From HKCCE3408 sp039183205 (GTDB taxonomy: Bacteria; Pseudomonadota; Alphaproteobacteria; Rhodobacterales; Rhodobacteraceae): a DNA stretch of 64,000 nt. Of the stretch, positions 43,565-52,845 are shown in pieces. The translations under genes and the position numbers were made by a program. Location: assembly GCA_039183205.1 (NCBI GenBank), contig JBCDBR010000004.1:92065-156064 (forward strand), given 5' to 3'. The first letter of the stretch is position 1, and every line of letters starts with the position of its first letter. The notes below the pieces were generated by a model. That model saw only the letters and a list, made by a program, of their open reading frames with translations, did not search any database and was not told the origin of the DNA.

Positions 43565-44917
43565 CTACGACGTTCCGCCGCCGGCCTCTAACCACCGTTC
43601 CAGCCAGTGGATATCATAGGCGCCGGTTTGTACGTCCGGTTCGGCCAAAATGTCGTGAAACAGCGGCACCGTCGTGTCGATCCCATCAACGATCAACTCC
43701 CCCAAGGCCCGGCTCAGGCGCGCAATCGCTGCGGGCCTATCCGGCCCATGCACGATCAGCTTCGCGATCAGACTGTCGTAATAGGGCGGGATCGAATAGC
43801 CGTCATAAAGCGCCGAATCCATCCGCACGCCCAGACCGCCTGGGGCATGGTATTGGGTGATCTTGCCCGGCGATGGGGCAAAGGTTGGTGGCTTTTCGGC
43901 GTTTATGCGGACCTCAATGGCATGGCCGTTGACCTCTAATGCCTGCTGCTGGAGCGTCATCGGCACCCCCGCGGCCACACGGATTTGTTCGGCGACCAGA
44001 TCGATGCCAAAGATCGCCTCGGTCACCGGATGTTCGACCTGCAAACGCGTGTTCATTTCGATGAAGTAAAATTCCCCATCCTCGAACAGAAATTCGATGG
44101 TGCCCGCGCCTTCATAGCCCAAATCGCCGACGGCTTTCGCGCAAGTCGCCCCGATGCGCGCGCGGGTCGCGGCGTCGATCGAGGGGCCGGGCGCCTCTTC
44201 GAGCACCTTTTGATGTCGACGTTGCAACGAACAATCGCGTTCACCCAAATGCACGGCGCGACCTTTGCCATCACCAAAAACTTGCACTTCGATATGGCGC
44301 GGCTTTTCGAGGTATTTCTCCATATAGACCTCGTCATTGCCAAAAGCGGCCTTGGCCTCGCTGCGCGCCGTCTGAAAGGCGGTTTCCAGATCGGCTGCGC
44401 TGCGCGCCAGTTTCATGCCGCGTCCGCCGCCGCCAGCCGTTGCTTTGATGATCACCGGATACCCGATCTCTGCGGCAACGCGCGCCGCGGCAGCCACATC
44501 CGGCACCCCGCCGTCAGAGCCGGGAACACATGGGACGCCCAATGCGCGCATCGTTTCCTTGGCTGTGATCTTGTCGCCCATGACGCGAATATGTTCGGCG
44601 GACGGGCCGATGAATTTGATGCCGTGGTCTTCTACGATCTGCACAAAGCTCGGGTTTTCCGACAAAAATCCATAGCCTGGATGGATCGCCTCGGCGCCGG
44701 TGATCTCACAGGCCGAAATGATCGAAGGCACCGACAAGTAGCTTTGTGTGGCAGGCGGCGGGCCGATACAGATCGACTCGTCAGCCATACGGACATGCAT
44801 CGCATCTGCATCTGCCGTGGAATGCACCGCGACCGTGGCCAGACCCATCTCACGGGCGGCGCGCACGACACGGAGGGCAATTTCGCCCCGATTTGCGATC
44901 AAAATCTTGGAAAACAT
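43565..44917 (-). CDS. accC: Acetyl-CoA carboxylase, biotin carboxylase subunit
   Basis: AccC carboxylates biotin on AccB with ATP and bicarbonate, in fatty acid synthesis. The 450-residue ATP-grasp enzyme shows FSKILIANRGEIALRVVRA, HPGYGFLSENPSF, the Gly-rich lid KATAGGGGRGMKLA, EKYLEKPRHIEVQV, IEMNTRLQVEHPVTE and the biotin-binding C-terminal region. It is 8 nt downstream of accB. Confidence 0.97.
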   Translation of the reverse strand: MFSKILIANRGEIALRVVRAAREMGLATVAVHSTADADAMHVRMADESICIGPPPATQSYLSVPSIISACEITGAEAIHPGYGFLSENPSFVQIVEDHGIKFIGPSAEHIRVMGDKITAKETMRALGVPCVPGSDGGVPDVAAAARVAAEIGYPVIIKATAGGGGRGMKLARSAADLETAFQTARSEAKAAFGNDEVYMEKYLEKPRHIEVQVFGDGKGRAVHLGERDCSLQRRHQKVLEEAPGPSIDAATRARIGATCAKAVGDLGYEGAGTIEFLFEDGEFYFIEMNTRLQVEHPVTEAIFGIDLVAEQIRVAAGVPMTLQQQALEVNGHAIEVRINAEKPPTFAPSPGKITQYHAPGGLGVRMDSALYDGYSIPPYYDSLIAKLIVHGPDRPAAIARLSRALGELIVDGIDTTVPLFHDILAEPDVQTGAYDIHWLERWLEAGGGTS

Positions 44918-44925
44918 CGGCCGAC

Positions 44926-45420
44926 CTACTCGATCACCATCAACGGCTCGCCGTATTCGACGCGCGCCTCGTTATCGATGATGATCCGCTTGACCGTGCC
45001 GGCCCGTGGCGCGTGGATTTGGTTCATTGTCTTCATCGCTTCGATGATGAGCAGCGTCTGACCCTCGGACACCTTATCGCCCACCGAAACGAACGCCGCC
45101 GCGCCCGGTTCAGGTTGTAGATACACCGTGCCGACCATCGGCGAGGTGATTGCATTGGGATCGTCTGCGGGGTTGGGCGGCGCGACGGGCGGCCTGTCCG
45201 GCTGCGCCTCTGCCGCGGCGGTCGGGGCTGGGGCGGCCGGCGGCGCGACAATCGGGGCATGGACCGGCGCTGCGATGGGGCCCCGGCTGACGCGTACATT
45301 CAACGTCTCACCTTCGGCATAGTCGCGCTTGACCTGAAGCTCGGTCAGATCGTTTTCCCGCAGAAGCTCGGCCAAGGCCCGAATGAACGCAACGTCACTG
45401 TCTTGGGGCTTCTTTGTCAT
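44926..45420 (-). CDS. accB: Acetyl-CoA carboxylase, biotin carboxyl carrier protein
   Basis: AccB carries the biotin that shuttles carboxyl groups to the transferase. The 164-residue protein has a helical N-terminus, an Ala/Pro-rich flexible linker (about 50-88) and a C-terminal biotinyl domain with the target lysine in EAMKTMNQI (Lys130). AAGGAG is present about 11 nt before the ATG, slightly long. It forms an operon with accC. Confidence 0.97.
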   Translation of the reverse strand: MTKKPQDSDVAFIRALAELLRENDLTELQVKRDYAEGETLNVRVSRGPIAAPVHAPIVAPPAAPAPTAAAEAQPDRPPVAPPNPADDPNAITSPMVGTVYLQPEPGAAAFVSVGDKVSEGQTLLIIEAMKTMNQIHAPRAGTVKRIIIDNEARVEYGEPLMVIE

Positions 45421-45853
45421 CGGGGTCTGAGCTCCTTTAGGGCGCGATATTTCGGTCCGCGTTGCGCGCTTATACGCAAGCGCATCAGGCGTGAAAAGCG
45501 CTCATATCGCATGTCAAACACCGCAGGGCTGCCCAAATTATGGGCAATGCGCGTTAGGCAAAAAAAATCTCATTAGGTCAAAAATTCAATGCATGGCAGA
45601 TTGGTACGCAGCTTTTTTGGGCATCGACAGGGGGGAGCCGTGACGAAGAACCGCCGAATGCGAGGTATCGCCGCGGCGCAGGTGCAACGTGCTGGCCGTG
45701 CTGAGATGCGGGCCGGGATCGGCGCAGGCGACGGGGGAGATGACCTTGCCCAGACCGCCGCAGTAAAGGGAGCCAAAGCGCACGAATTCAACCGGTGCGA
45801 CGTGAGGTTCATGATGGCGTGGCATCGCAACCAACCTATTGCGGACCGGCATC
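45421..45853. other. 433-nt intergenic stretch, accB to methyltransferase
   Basis: The left part contains the likely accBC promoter. The rest has short A/T runs and several overlapping frames of up to 92 codons on both strands (for example 45589-45867 plus), none with a ribosome site, a domain or plausible composition. It could hold a small RNA or a lost gene; nothing can be assigned from the sequence. Confidence 0.4.
45469..45497 (-). promoter_or_regulatory. Possible accBC promoter
   Basis: On the minus strand TTTTCA (45497-45492) and TATAAG (45474-45469) are separated by 17 nt, a fair sigma-70 match about 50 nt upstream of the accB start codon. Confidence 0.35.
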
Positions 45854-46693
45854 ATGCGCGAAGTTGAACAAGCCGTTGCGGCCCATTACACAACCGGCGC
45901 CTTGATTGACCGCGTGACCGGCGCGCTGCGTGCGCTCGGGATCGATCCGGCCAAAGCGACCGCCTCGGACCTAAAGGCAGGCGATGAATTTCACACCGGT
46001 GGGCTTGCCGCGACGGAGCATGTGTTTAGCCATTTAACCCTTGGGCCGGATGATGTTGTTTTGGATGTCGGCTGCGGCATCGGCGGCACGTCGCGCTACA
46101 TCGCCGACACATTTGGTGCGCAGGTGACCGGGGTCGATCTGACGCAGGAATTCGTCAACGCGGCGCGGGCTTTGACGGCCATGGTCGGCCTGTCCGGCAA
46201 GGTCAGCTATATGCAGGGCTCCGCCCTGGCCTTGCCGGTGCCAGACCAGGCCTATGATCTGGCGGTGATGATGCATGTCGGAATGAACATCGCCGACAAA
46301 ACGGCGCTCATGGCCGATGTTGCCCGCTGTCTCAAACCAGGTGGTCATTTTGCTGTCTTCGATGTCATGAAATCCGCGAGTGAAGCGGAGATCGCGTTTC
46401 CCTTACCGTGGTCGAGCGTGCCGGACACCTCGTTTCTTCACCGGCCTGAGGACTATGCGGCGGCCGCAAAAGCTGCCGGGATGCACCTGAAAATCCAAGA
46501 GGATAGGACGCAATTTTCCAAGGATTTCTTCGCCGAGGTTCATGCGAAAACAGCCCGCGACGGCCCATCGCCGCTCGGCATCCACCTGATGATGGGCGAG
46601 ACCGCGCCGGAGAAGTTCAAGAACTATGTCGCTAATCTTCATGCCGGGCTGATTTGCCCGACCGAGATGGTGTTTCGCAAAGCTGGCGCTTAA
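45854..46693 (+). CDS. SAM-dependent methyltransferase (class I, small molecule)
   Basis: A 279-residue methyltransferase with the SAM motif VLDVGCGIGGTSRYIA near residue 77 and the acidic motif II (VTGVDLTQEF). The sequence after motif I and the C-terminal insert (VPDTSFLHRPEDYAAAAKAAG) resemble the glycine/sarcosine and sterol/tocopherol methyltransferase group, so a small-molecule substrate is likely. The start is ATG at 45854; a TTG five codons earlier is less likely. It converges with the RutR-type gene and sits at the edge of the pyrimidine locus, but a link to that pathway is not shown. Confidence 0.85.
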   Translation: MREVEQAVAAHYTTGALIDRVTGALRALGIDPAKATASDLKAGDEFHTGGLAATEHVFSHLTLGPDDVVLDVGCGIGGTSRYIADTFGAQVTGVDLTQEFVNAARALTAMVGLSGKVSYMQGSALALPVPDQAYDLAVMMHVGMNIADKTALMADVARCLKPGGHFAVFDVMKSASEAEIAFPLPWSSVPDTSFLHRPEDYAAAAKAAGMHLKIQEDRTQFSKDFFAEVHAKTARDGPSPLGIHLMMGETAPEKFKNYVANLHAGLICPTEMVFRKAGA

Positions 46694-46696
46694 CGG

Positions 46697-46720
46697 GTGG
46701 GCCTCGGCCGTTTCGCCCAC
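46697..46720. terminator. Possible bidirectional terminator hairpin
   Basis: GTGGGC and GCCCAC form a 6-bp stem with a 12-nt loop between the convergent methyltransferase and RutR-type genes. There is no long T tract. Confidence 0.35.
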
Positions 46721-46737
46721 AGGCATCAGGTGCGACA

Positions 46738-47361
46738 TCATACGGTTGTGGGCGTCAGCATCCGGCGGAACATCGTCTCTAGGTGGGTTTGCGCTTCGCT
46801 GAACGGGTCACGGCCATCGCCCAAAACCGCGCGCACCTGTACGTCGAAATCCGCGTAATGCTGGGTCAGCGACCAGATCGAAAAGATCAGGTGATGCGGG
46901 TCAAGTGGGGCCAGGCGGCCGGTATCCACCCAAGCGGCAATAACGGCGGCTTTTTCATCAACCAAGGTTTTCAACTCCGTTCGGAGCACATTGCTGATCC
47001 GCGGAGCGCCATCGAGGATCTCATGAGCAAACAGCCGACTTTGCCGCGGCATCTCAGCTGACATTTGCAGCTTGCGATTCACGTAGCGTAATATCTCTTC
47101 GACCGGATCGTTGCTTTTGGCATTGACGCTTTGCAAGGGATTGAGCCAGGTCTTCAACAACGACGCCATAAGAGTTTCGAAAACCGCGTCCTTTGACGGA
47201 AAATAGTATAGAAGATTGGGCTTTGACATGCCTGCCTCTGCCGCGATGCGGTCGATCGTGGCGGCATTAAAGCCTTGCTGTGAGAACACATCGAGCGCCG
47301 CTTCCAAGATGGCGTTGTGGTTCTTGCGCTGAATTCTTGTGCGCGGTTCGAGAATGCTCAT
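46738..47361 (-). CDS. rutR: TetR-family regulator, RutR type
   Basis: RutR senses pyrimidines and controls their degradation. The 207-residue protein has a TetR helix-turn-helix (ILEAALDVFSQQGFNAATIDRIAAEAGMSKPNLLYYFPSKDAVFE split around residues 15-58) and a C-terminal domain with RLFAHEILDGAPRI and PHHLIFSIWSLTQHYADF, the YcdC/RutR ligand domain. It is divergent from the amidohydrolase operon it probably controls. Start at 47361 (MSILEPRTR) gives the usual length; ATG at 47373 is an alternative. No exact TTGACCA-type RutR palindrome is visible in the 293-nt spacer. Confidence 0.88.
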   Translation of the reverse strand: MSILEPRTRIQRKNHNAILEAALDVFSQQGFNAATIDRIAAEAGMSKPNLLYYFPSKDAVFETLMASLLKTWLNPLQSVNAKSNDPVEEILRYVNRKLQMSAEMPRQSRLFAHEILDGAPRISNVLRTELKTLVDEKAAVIAAWVDTGRLAPLDPHHLIFSIWSLTQHYADFDVQVRAVLGDGRDPFSEAQTHLETMFRRMLTPTTV

Positions 47362-47654
47362 GCCCGAAATCATGGCACCAATTGCTTGTCTCGTGCAAGT
47401 CCGCCGCCGCACCACCGAAAATTGCCCGTTAGATGATCATTTGCCTTGCGATTGCGCAGTCTCTGGCGTTCATTTGGGACGGTGCGGCGCGCAGCGCTGT
47501 TTCAGGGACCGGCCGGGGTCGTCAGGACGCAGTCGTCGCTTGCGCGAAATTCAGGCCGATATCTGGGCTAATCCGGCCGTGCAGACCGGCAAGGACAACC
47601 GACACACGCACCACATGCCGGCCCCGTGGCCGCTAAAAGAAGAGGGATCAAAAG

Positions 47655-48905
47655 ATGCCGGCACCCGGCGAAAACCTGCGAATAAATGGCGAGCGTTTGT
47701 GGGACTCGTTGATGGAAATGGCCAAAATCGGGCCTGGAATAGCGGGTGGGAACAACCGCCAAACCCTTACCGACGAGGATGCTGAAGGCCGCGCCCTGTT
47801 TCAATCCTGGTGCGAAGCGGCCGGGATGACCATGGGTGTCGATGAGATCGGCAATATGTTTGCCCGTCGCGAAGGGACCGACCCTGACGCGCTGCCGGTT
47901 TATGTCGGTTCGCATCTCGACACGCAGCCCACAGGTGGGAAATATGACGGCGTTTTGGGCGTGCTCGGCGGATTGGAGATCATCCGGTCGCTGAATGACC
48001 TGGGGATCAAGACGAAGCACCCGATTGTCGTCACCAATTGGACCAATGAGGAAGGCACGCGGTTCGCGCCGGCCATGCTGGCCTCGGGTGTGTTTGCCGG
48101 ACAACACACGCTCGATTGGGCCAATGACCGCGTCGATGCGTCCGGAAAGCGTTTCGGCGATGAGCTGGAACGCATCGGCTGGAAAGGCGAGGAAACCGTC
48201 GGCGCCCGCAAGATGCACGCCTTTTTCGAATTACATATCGAACAGGGCCCGATCCTCGAGGCCGAGGGCCGCGATATCGGCGTTGTCACCCATGGCCAAG
48301 GCCTGCGTTGGATCGAATGCACGGTGACCGGGAAGGAAAGCCATACCGGATCAACGCCTATGCATATGCGCAAAAACGCCGGGCGCGGGTTGGCGTTGGT
48401 CACCGAACTTGTCCATGAGATCGCGATGAAGAACCAGCCCAATGCGGTCGGGGCCATTGGCCATATCGATGTCTATCCGAATTCTCGCAACATCATCCCG
48501 GGCCAGGTCGTCTTTACGGTCGATATGCGCACGCATCTGATCGACAAACTCAATGCGATGGTGGCGGAATTCAACGACCGCGCACCCAAGCTTTGCGCAG
48601 ATATCGGCGTCGCGTTCAGCGCCGAGATCGTGGGCCAGTTCGACCCGCCGGCCTTTGACACCGATTGCGTGGGCGCTGTGCGGGAGGCCGCCGAGCGGCT
48701 GGGCTATTCGCATATGGATATCGTCTCGGGGGCAGGTCACGATGCCTGCTGGATCAATGATGTTGCGCCCACGGCAATGATCATGTGTCCCTGCGTGGAT
48801 GGTCTCAGCCACAACGAGGCCGAAGAGATCAGCCCCGAATGGGCCCGCGCGGGCGCCGATGTTCTGTTCCATGCGGTCGTCGAAACGGCAGGGATCGTCG
48901 AATGA
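47655..48905 (+). CDS. N-carbamoyl-beta-alanine / N-carbamoyl amino acid amidohydrolase
   Basis: A 416-residue M20-family zinc hydrolase (PydC/HyuC group) that removes the carbamoyl group from N-carbamoyl-beta-alanine or related ureido acids, giving ammonia and CO2. Metal motifs are visible: VGSHLDTQPTGGKYDGVLG, NEEGTRFAP, FELHIEQGPILE and SGAGHDAC, with SHTGSTPMHMRKNAG in the lid/dimer domain. It is first in the operon, with GAGGG upstream of ATG 47655. Pairing with dihydropyrimidinase argues for reductive pyrimidine degradation, but hydantoin use is also possible. Confidence 0.9.
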   Translation: MPAPGENLRINGERLWDSLMEMAKIGPGIAGGNNRQTLTDEDAEGRALFQSWCEAAGMTMGVDEIGNMFARREGTDPDALPVYVGSHLDTQPTGGKYDGVLGVLGGLEIIRSLNDLGIKTKHPIVVTNWTNEEGTRFAPAMLASGVFAGQHTLDWANDRVDASGKRFGDELERIGWKGEETVGARKMHAFFELHIEQGPILEAEGRDIGVVTHGQGLRWIECTVTGKESHTGSTPMHMRKNAGRGLALVTELVHEIAMKNQPNAVGAIGHIDVYPNSRNIIPGQVVFTVDMRTHLIDKLNAMVAEFNDRAPKLCADIGVAFSAEIVGQFDPPAFDTDCVGAVREAAERLGYSHMDIVSGAGHDACWINDVAPTAMIMCPCVDGLSHNEAEEISPEWARAGADVLFHAVVETAGIVE

Positions 48906-49177
48906 AGATCGTGAAGGGGCTTATTGGCGTGGGATGCGTTGGGCTGTTGGGCGCTTGTGTTGCAGCCACACCGGAAGGCGAGACCGCGATTTTGCCCGAA
49001 CGGGTCCTGCCGGTGGTCGCGCCGGGGCAAGATACATCGACCGTCCGGATCCTGTCGGACGGGTGTTATTGGTGGTTATATGAAGGGGTTGTCGAAGACA
49101 CATATATACCCCTGGAAACCCGCGACGGGCGCATGATCTGCACCCGCGGCGAAGGCGTAAGGATCGATGAGCTATGA
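48902..49177 (+). CDS. Small lipoprotein within the pyrimidine operon
   Basis: A 91-residue protein with a signal sequence and a lipobox-like LLGAC (Cys19), so it is probably lipidated. The short mature part contains two further Cys (DGCYWWLYEG and MICTRGEG) and several aromatics. It overlaps both neighbours by 4 nt (ATGA on each side), so it is fully embedded between the amidohydrolase and dihydropyrimidinase genes. No known role; an outer- or inner-membrane partner of the importer is one guess. Confidence 0.75.
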   Translation: MKIVKGLIGVGCVGLLGACVAATPEGETAILPERVLPVVAPGQDTSTVRILSDGCYWWLYEGVVEDTYIPLETRDGRMICTRGEGVRIDEL

Positions 49178-50634
49178 GCAAGGTGATCAAAGGCGGCACG
49201 GTCGTCACGGCGGACCGTCAGTTTAAGGCCGATCTACTGATCGAGGGCGAAACCATTGCAGAGATTGGCGAAAACCTGAGCGGCGACGAGGTCATCGACG
49301 CGTCCGAGGCCTATGTCATCCCCGGGGGCATCGACCCCCATACCCATCTGGAAATGCCGTTTATGGGCACCACTGCGGCGGAGACCTTCGAGAGCGGGAC
49401 CTGGGCGGCGGCCGCCGGTGGCACCACGATGCTGATCGATTTCTGTCTCCCGGGCGAGGATGGCTCGATCAAGAACGCCATCAATGAATGGCACCGGAAA
49501 TCGGCGCCGCAGATCTGCTCGGATATCGGCTATCACATGGCCATCACCGGCTGGAACGAGACCATCTTTACTGAGATGGCGGACGCGGTGGATATGGGCG
49601 TCAATTCGTTTAAGCACTTCATGGCGTATAAAGGCGCGCTGATGGTGGAGGACGACGAAATGTTCGCCTCTTTCGCACGCTGCAAGGAATTGGGCGCACT
49701 GCCCATGGTTCATGCCGAAAACGGCGATGTGGTTGATCTTTTGCAGAAAAAGATGATCGAGATGGGGATAACCGGGCCCGAAGGCCACGCGCTTTCCCGC
49801 CCGCCCGAGGTCGAAGGCGAAGCCGCCAACCGCGCCATCATGATCGCCGATGCGGTCGGCACGCCGCTCTATATTGTGCATGTGTCTTGCGAACAGGCAC
49901 ATGAAGCGATCCGTCGCGCGCGGCAAAAGGGCATGCGTGTCTTTGGCGAGCCGTTGGCGCAGTTTTTGTGCCTCGATGACAGTGAATATCTGTCGAAGGA
50001 TTGGATGCATGCCGCGCAGCGGGTGATGTCGCCGCCATTCCGGTCGAAAGACCATCAAGACGGGTTGTGGAACGGGTTGGCCGCGGGTTCGCTACAGGTG
50101 ATCGCCACCGACCATGCCGCCTTTAGTTCCAAGCAGAAGACGATGGGTGTTGAGGATTTTCGCCTGATCCCGAACGGGACCGGCGGGCTGGAAGAGCGGC
50201 TCGCCGTGATCTGGACCTATGGTGTGGAAACCGGCCGCCTGACCCCCGAAGAATTCGTCGCAACAACATCAACAAACATCGCTAAGATATTGAATGTGTA
50301 TCCGAAAAAGGGCGCCTTGGTACCGGGTGCCGATGCCGATATCGTCGTCTGGGACCCCGAGCAATCCAAGACGCTGAGCGCGGCGACGCAGAAATCCGTG
50401 CTCGATTACAGCGTTTGGGAAGGGATGGAGGTCACCGCCCAGGCCCGCTTTACCTTGTCGCGCGGGGATGTCATCTGGGCCTGGGGGCAGAACAGCCAGC
50501 CGCAACCGGGCCGCGGAAAATTCGTGCCGCGTCCAGCCTTCAGCTCGGCGGCCAAGGCGCTCAGCCAATGGAAAGAGCTAAATTCCCCGCGCAAGGTCGA
50601 ACGCGATCCGATGAATATTCCGGCAGGGATTTGA
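49174..50634 (+). CDS. hydA: Dihydropyrimidinase / hydantoinase
   Basis: A 486-residue amidohydrolase that opens the dihydrouracil, dihydrothymine or hydantoin ring. It shows the metal motif GGIDPHTHLEMPF near residue 54, the carbamylated lysine in FKHFMAYKGAL (Lys153), MVHAENGD, IVHVSCEQA and VIATDHAAFSSKQK. Length and motifs fit dihydropyrimidinase rather than allantoinase or dihydroorotase. It overlaps the lipoprotein gene by 4 nt and is 7 nt before the next gene. Confidence 0.94.
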   Translation: MSKVIKGGTVVTADRQFKADLLIEGETIAEIGENLSGDEVIDASEAYVIPGGIDPHTHLEMPFMGTTAAETFESGTWAAAAGGTTMLIDFCLPGEDGSIKNAINEWHRKSAPQICSDIGYHMAITGWNETIFTEMADAVDMGVNSFKHFMAYKGALMVEDDEMFASFARCKELGALPMVHAENGDVVDLLQKKMIEMGITGPEGHALSRPPEVEGEAANRAIMIADAVGTPLYIVHVSCEQAHEAIRRARQKGMRVFGEPLAQFLCLDDSEYLSKDWMHAAQRVMSPPFRSKDHQDGLWNGLAAGSLQVIATDHAAFSSKQKTMGVEDFRLIPNGTGGLEERLAVIWTYGVETGRLTPEEFVATTSTNIAKILNVYPKKGALVPGADADIVVWDPEQSKTLSAATQKSVLDYSVWEGMEVTAQARFTLSRGDVIWAWGQNSQPQPGRGKFVPRPAFSSAAKALSQWKELNSPRKVERDPMNIPAGI

Positions 50635-50641
50635 GGCACGG

Positions 50642-51094
50642 ATGGTCTTGGCGGAAACGTTTGATTACCGACAAACAGCCCGCGCGATCCTGCGGTTTTT
50701 GCAGGGCTATTTCGTCGCCTGCGTCATCGCCGGCCTTTGGGTGCATTTGCGAACCGGCGGGGCGATGCTGACCTTCGATCCGGTCACCTATGAACCCGTC
50801 ACGCCAAGCCTCGCAGATCACGCAAGTTCGGTCGCGCTGCTCATTATCATTGCGATGGCGGGGTGTTTTTTGCCCGTGGTATTGGGCCGCTGGCTGTCGG
50901 CATTCGGGGGCGGCACGTCGCGGCTGTGGTACGCGATCATCTGGGCGCTCGCAGACGTCATCGTCGCGGCGGGGCCCAATCCGCTGACGTGGTTTACCGA
51001 CCCGGCATGGCTTGAGCTTGTGACCATCTTTGCAGTGCCCGGCGCAATCATCGGCGTGATCGCGCATGCCATTGAATTTCGGGGTCGCATATGA
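50642..51094 (+). CDS. Four-helix membrane protein of unknown function, transporter-linked
   Basis: A 150-residue integral membrane protein with four likely helices: about 17-36 (ILRFLQGYFVACVIAGLWVH), 64-86, 92-110 and 123-143. It has no transporter motif of its own. Its stop overlaps the start of the ABC ATPase (ATGA), and it follows hydA by 7 nt, so it is co-expressed with both the enzyme and importer. It might be an accessory membrane subunit of the importer, but that is inference from position alone. Confidence 0.75.
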   Translation: MVLAETFDYRQTARAILRFLQGYFVACVIAGLWVHLRTGGAMLTFDPVTYEPVTPSLADHASSVALLIIIAMAGCFLPVVLGRWLSAFGGGTSRLWYAIIWALADVIVAAGPNPLTWFTDPAWLELVTIFAVPGAIIGVIAHAIEFRGRI

Positions 51095-51879
51095 GTGTGC
51101 ATTCGGTCATCTCCGCACATGCCCTGGATCTGACCTTCCAGACCAATGATGGCCCCGTCCATGCCCTGAAAGGCGTGGATTTGGATATCACGGCGGGGGA
51201 GTTTGTTTCGTTCATTGGCCCCTCGGGCTGTGGCAAGACGACGTTTCTGCGCGTGGTCGCGGCGCTGGAGCACCCGACCGGTGGGGAGATTACCGTCAAC
51301 GGGATGTCGCCCGATGAGGCCCGCAAGGCACGCGCCTATGGCTATGTCTTTCAAGCGGCCGGTCTTTACCCCTGGCGCACGATCGAACGGAACATCAAGT
51401 TGCCGCTTGAGATCATGGGAATGGGCCAGGCCGAGCAGGAAAATCGCGTGAAGAACGTCTTGCAACTTGTTGATTTAGAAGATTTTGGGAAAAAGTTTCC
51501 CTGGCAGCTTAGCGGCGGGATGCAACAGCGCGCCTCGATTGCCCGCGCCTTGGCCTTTGATGCCGATATCCTGCTGATGGATGAGCCTTTTGGCGCATTG
51601 GACGAGATCGTGCGGGATCATTTGAATGCCGAATTGCTGAAGCTCTGGTCGGCGACAGGAAAAACCATAGGCTTTGTGACGCATTCGATCCCGGAGGCCG
51701 TGTATCTATCGACCAAGATCGTTGTGATGAGCCCGCGCCCGGGACGGATCACCGATGTCATCGACAGTGATCTGCCCAAAGAACGCCCGCTGGAGATCCG
51801 CGACACGCCGGAATTTCAAGCCATCGCGCATCGCGTGCGCGAAGGCCTGCGGGCGGGTCATGCGTATGAGGATGGGTAG
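51091..51879 (+). CDS. ABC transporter ATPase, NitT/TauT-THI5 type
   Basis: A 262-residue ATPase driving the importer encoded by the next three genes. Motifs: Walker A GPSGCGKTTFLR, Q-loop YGYVFQAAGLYPWRT, signature LSGGMQQRASIARAL, Walker B ILLMDEPFGALDE and H-loop VTHSIPEAVYLS. This pattern belongs to the nitrate/taurine/hydroxymethylpyrimidine ABC importer family. Substrate is probably a pyrimidine or hydantoin derivative, from operon context. Confidence 0.93.
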   Translation: MSVHSVISAHALDLTFQTNDGPVHALKGVDLDITAGEFVSFIGPSGCGKTTFLRVVAALEHPTGGEITVNGMSPDEARKARAYGYVFQAAGLYPWRTIERNIKLPLEIMGMGQAEQENRVKNVLQLVDLEDFGKKFPWQLSGGMQQRASIARALAFDADILLMDEPFGALDEIVRDHLNAELLKLWSATGKTIGFVTHSIPEAVYLSTKIVVMSPRPGRITDVIDSDLPKERPLEIRDTPEFQAIAHRVREGLRAGHAYEDG

Positions 51880-51888
51880 GACACACAG

Positions 51889-52845
51889 ATGAGTGAGGCC
51901 AGCAGTCTAAGCCAACCCCAAGCGCAGGACATTTGCGCGATTTGTCTTATCGTGCGGCGCGTTTTCGATGCGGTCGCGCCGATTGGAACGGTTCTCGGCG
52001 TGATCGTTTTGGTGTGGTACCTGGCTTGCATCCCGATGAACCGGGCTTGGATCGAAGACCGCGCGGGCGCATCGCAGACGCTTGCCGAACTGATCCCGGC
52101 AGTGTGGCAACAAGGCAGTCCGGTTTTGCCCGCCCCACACCAAGTGGGCGGCGCGCTGTGGGAGACGACCATCGCCGAGCCACCCCTGCGGGAGCGTCGC
52201 GGCGAATTGCGCGGCAACCCAAGATCGTTGATATTTCATGCATATCAAACACTTGCGCCAACATTGCTTGGGTTTTTGGTCGGGACCTTTGCCGGCATGG
52301 CTCTGGCCACCGGTATTATTCACAGCCGCGCGATGGACCTTAGTGTGATGCCTTGGGCGATTGCGAGCCAAATGGTGCCGATCCTGGCGATTGCGCCGAT
52401 GGTGATCGTCGTGCTGAGCTCGCTGGGCGTCACAGGCCTGTTTCCGAAGGCGCTGATTTCGTCCTACCTGTCGTTTTTTCCGGTCGTCGTGGGCATGGTG
52501 AAAGGGCTGCGCAGCCCGAGCCCGATGGATATGGACTTGATGCGGACGTATTCGGCAAGTGCGGCGCAGATTTTCTGGAAGCTGCGTCTGCCAGCCTCGC
52601 TGCCCTTCCTCTTCGCCTCGCTCAAGGTCGGCATCGCCGCCGCCTTGGTTGGCGCCATCGTGGCCGAACTGCCGACAGGCGCGCGGTTTGGTCTCGGCGC
52701 CCGGCTGTTAACGGGTTCCTACTATTCCGACACGCTGATGATCTGGTCGGCTTTGTTCATGGCGGCGATCTGTGCGGCGCTGCTCGTCGGTGGGTTGGGG
52801 CTTATGGAACGGATCATGCTGCGCCGCATGGGGGCCCGCGCATGA
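51889..52845 (+). CDS. ABC transporter permease 1 (pyrimidine-type importer)
   Basis: A 318-residue permease. An N-terminal helix (about 27-46) is followed by a long extracytoplasmic loop (about 50-115) and then the BPD-type core with five helices and an EAA-like loop SASAAQIFWKLRLPASLPFLFASLK. The loop with PVLPAPHQVGGALWE is a feature of this importer family. Its stop overlaps the start of permease 2 (ATGA), indicating a heterodimeric permease. Confidence 0.9.
   Translation: MSEASSLSQPQAQDICAICLIVRRVFDAVAPIGTVLGVIVLVWYLACIPMNRAWIEDRAGASQTLAELIPAVWQQGSPVLPAPHQVGGALWETTIAEPPLRERRGELRGNPRSLIFHAYQTLAPTLLGFLVGTFAGMALATGIIHSRAMDLSVMPWAIASQMVPILAIAPMVIVVLSSLGVTGLFPKALISSYLSFFPVVVGMVKGLRSPSPMDMDLMRTYSASAAQIFWKLRLPASLPFLFASLKVGIAAALVGAIVAELPTGARFGLGARLLTGSYYSDTLMIWSALFMAAICAALLVGGLGLMERIMLRRMGARA

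Noticed and set aside
45573..45867. Overlapping frames on both strands between accB and the methyltransferase
   Set aside because: No ribosome sites, biased composition and mutual overlap; likely chance frames in GC-rich DNA.
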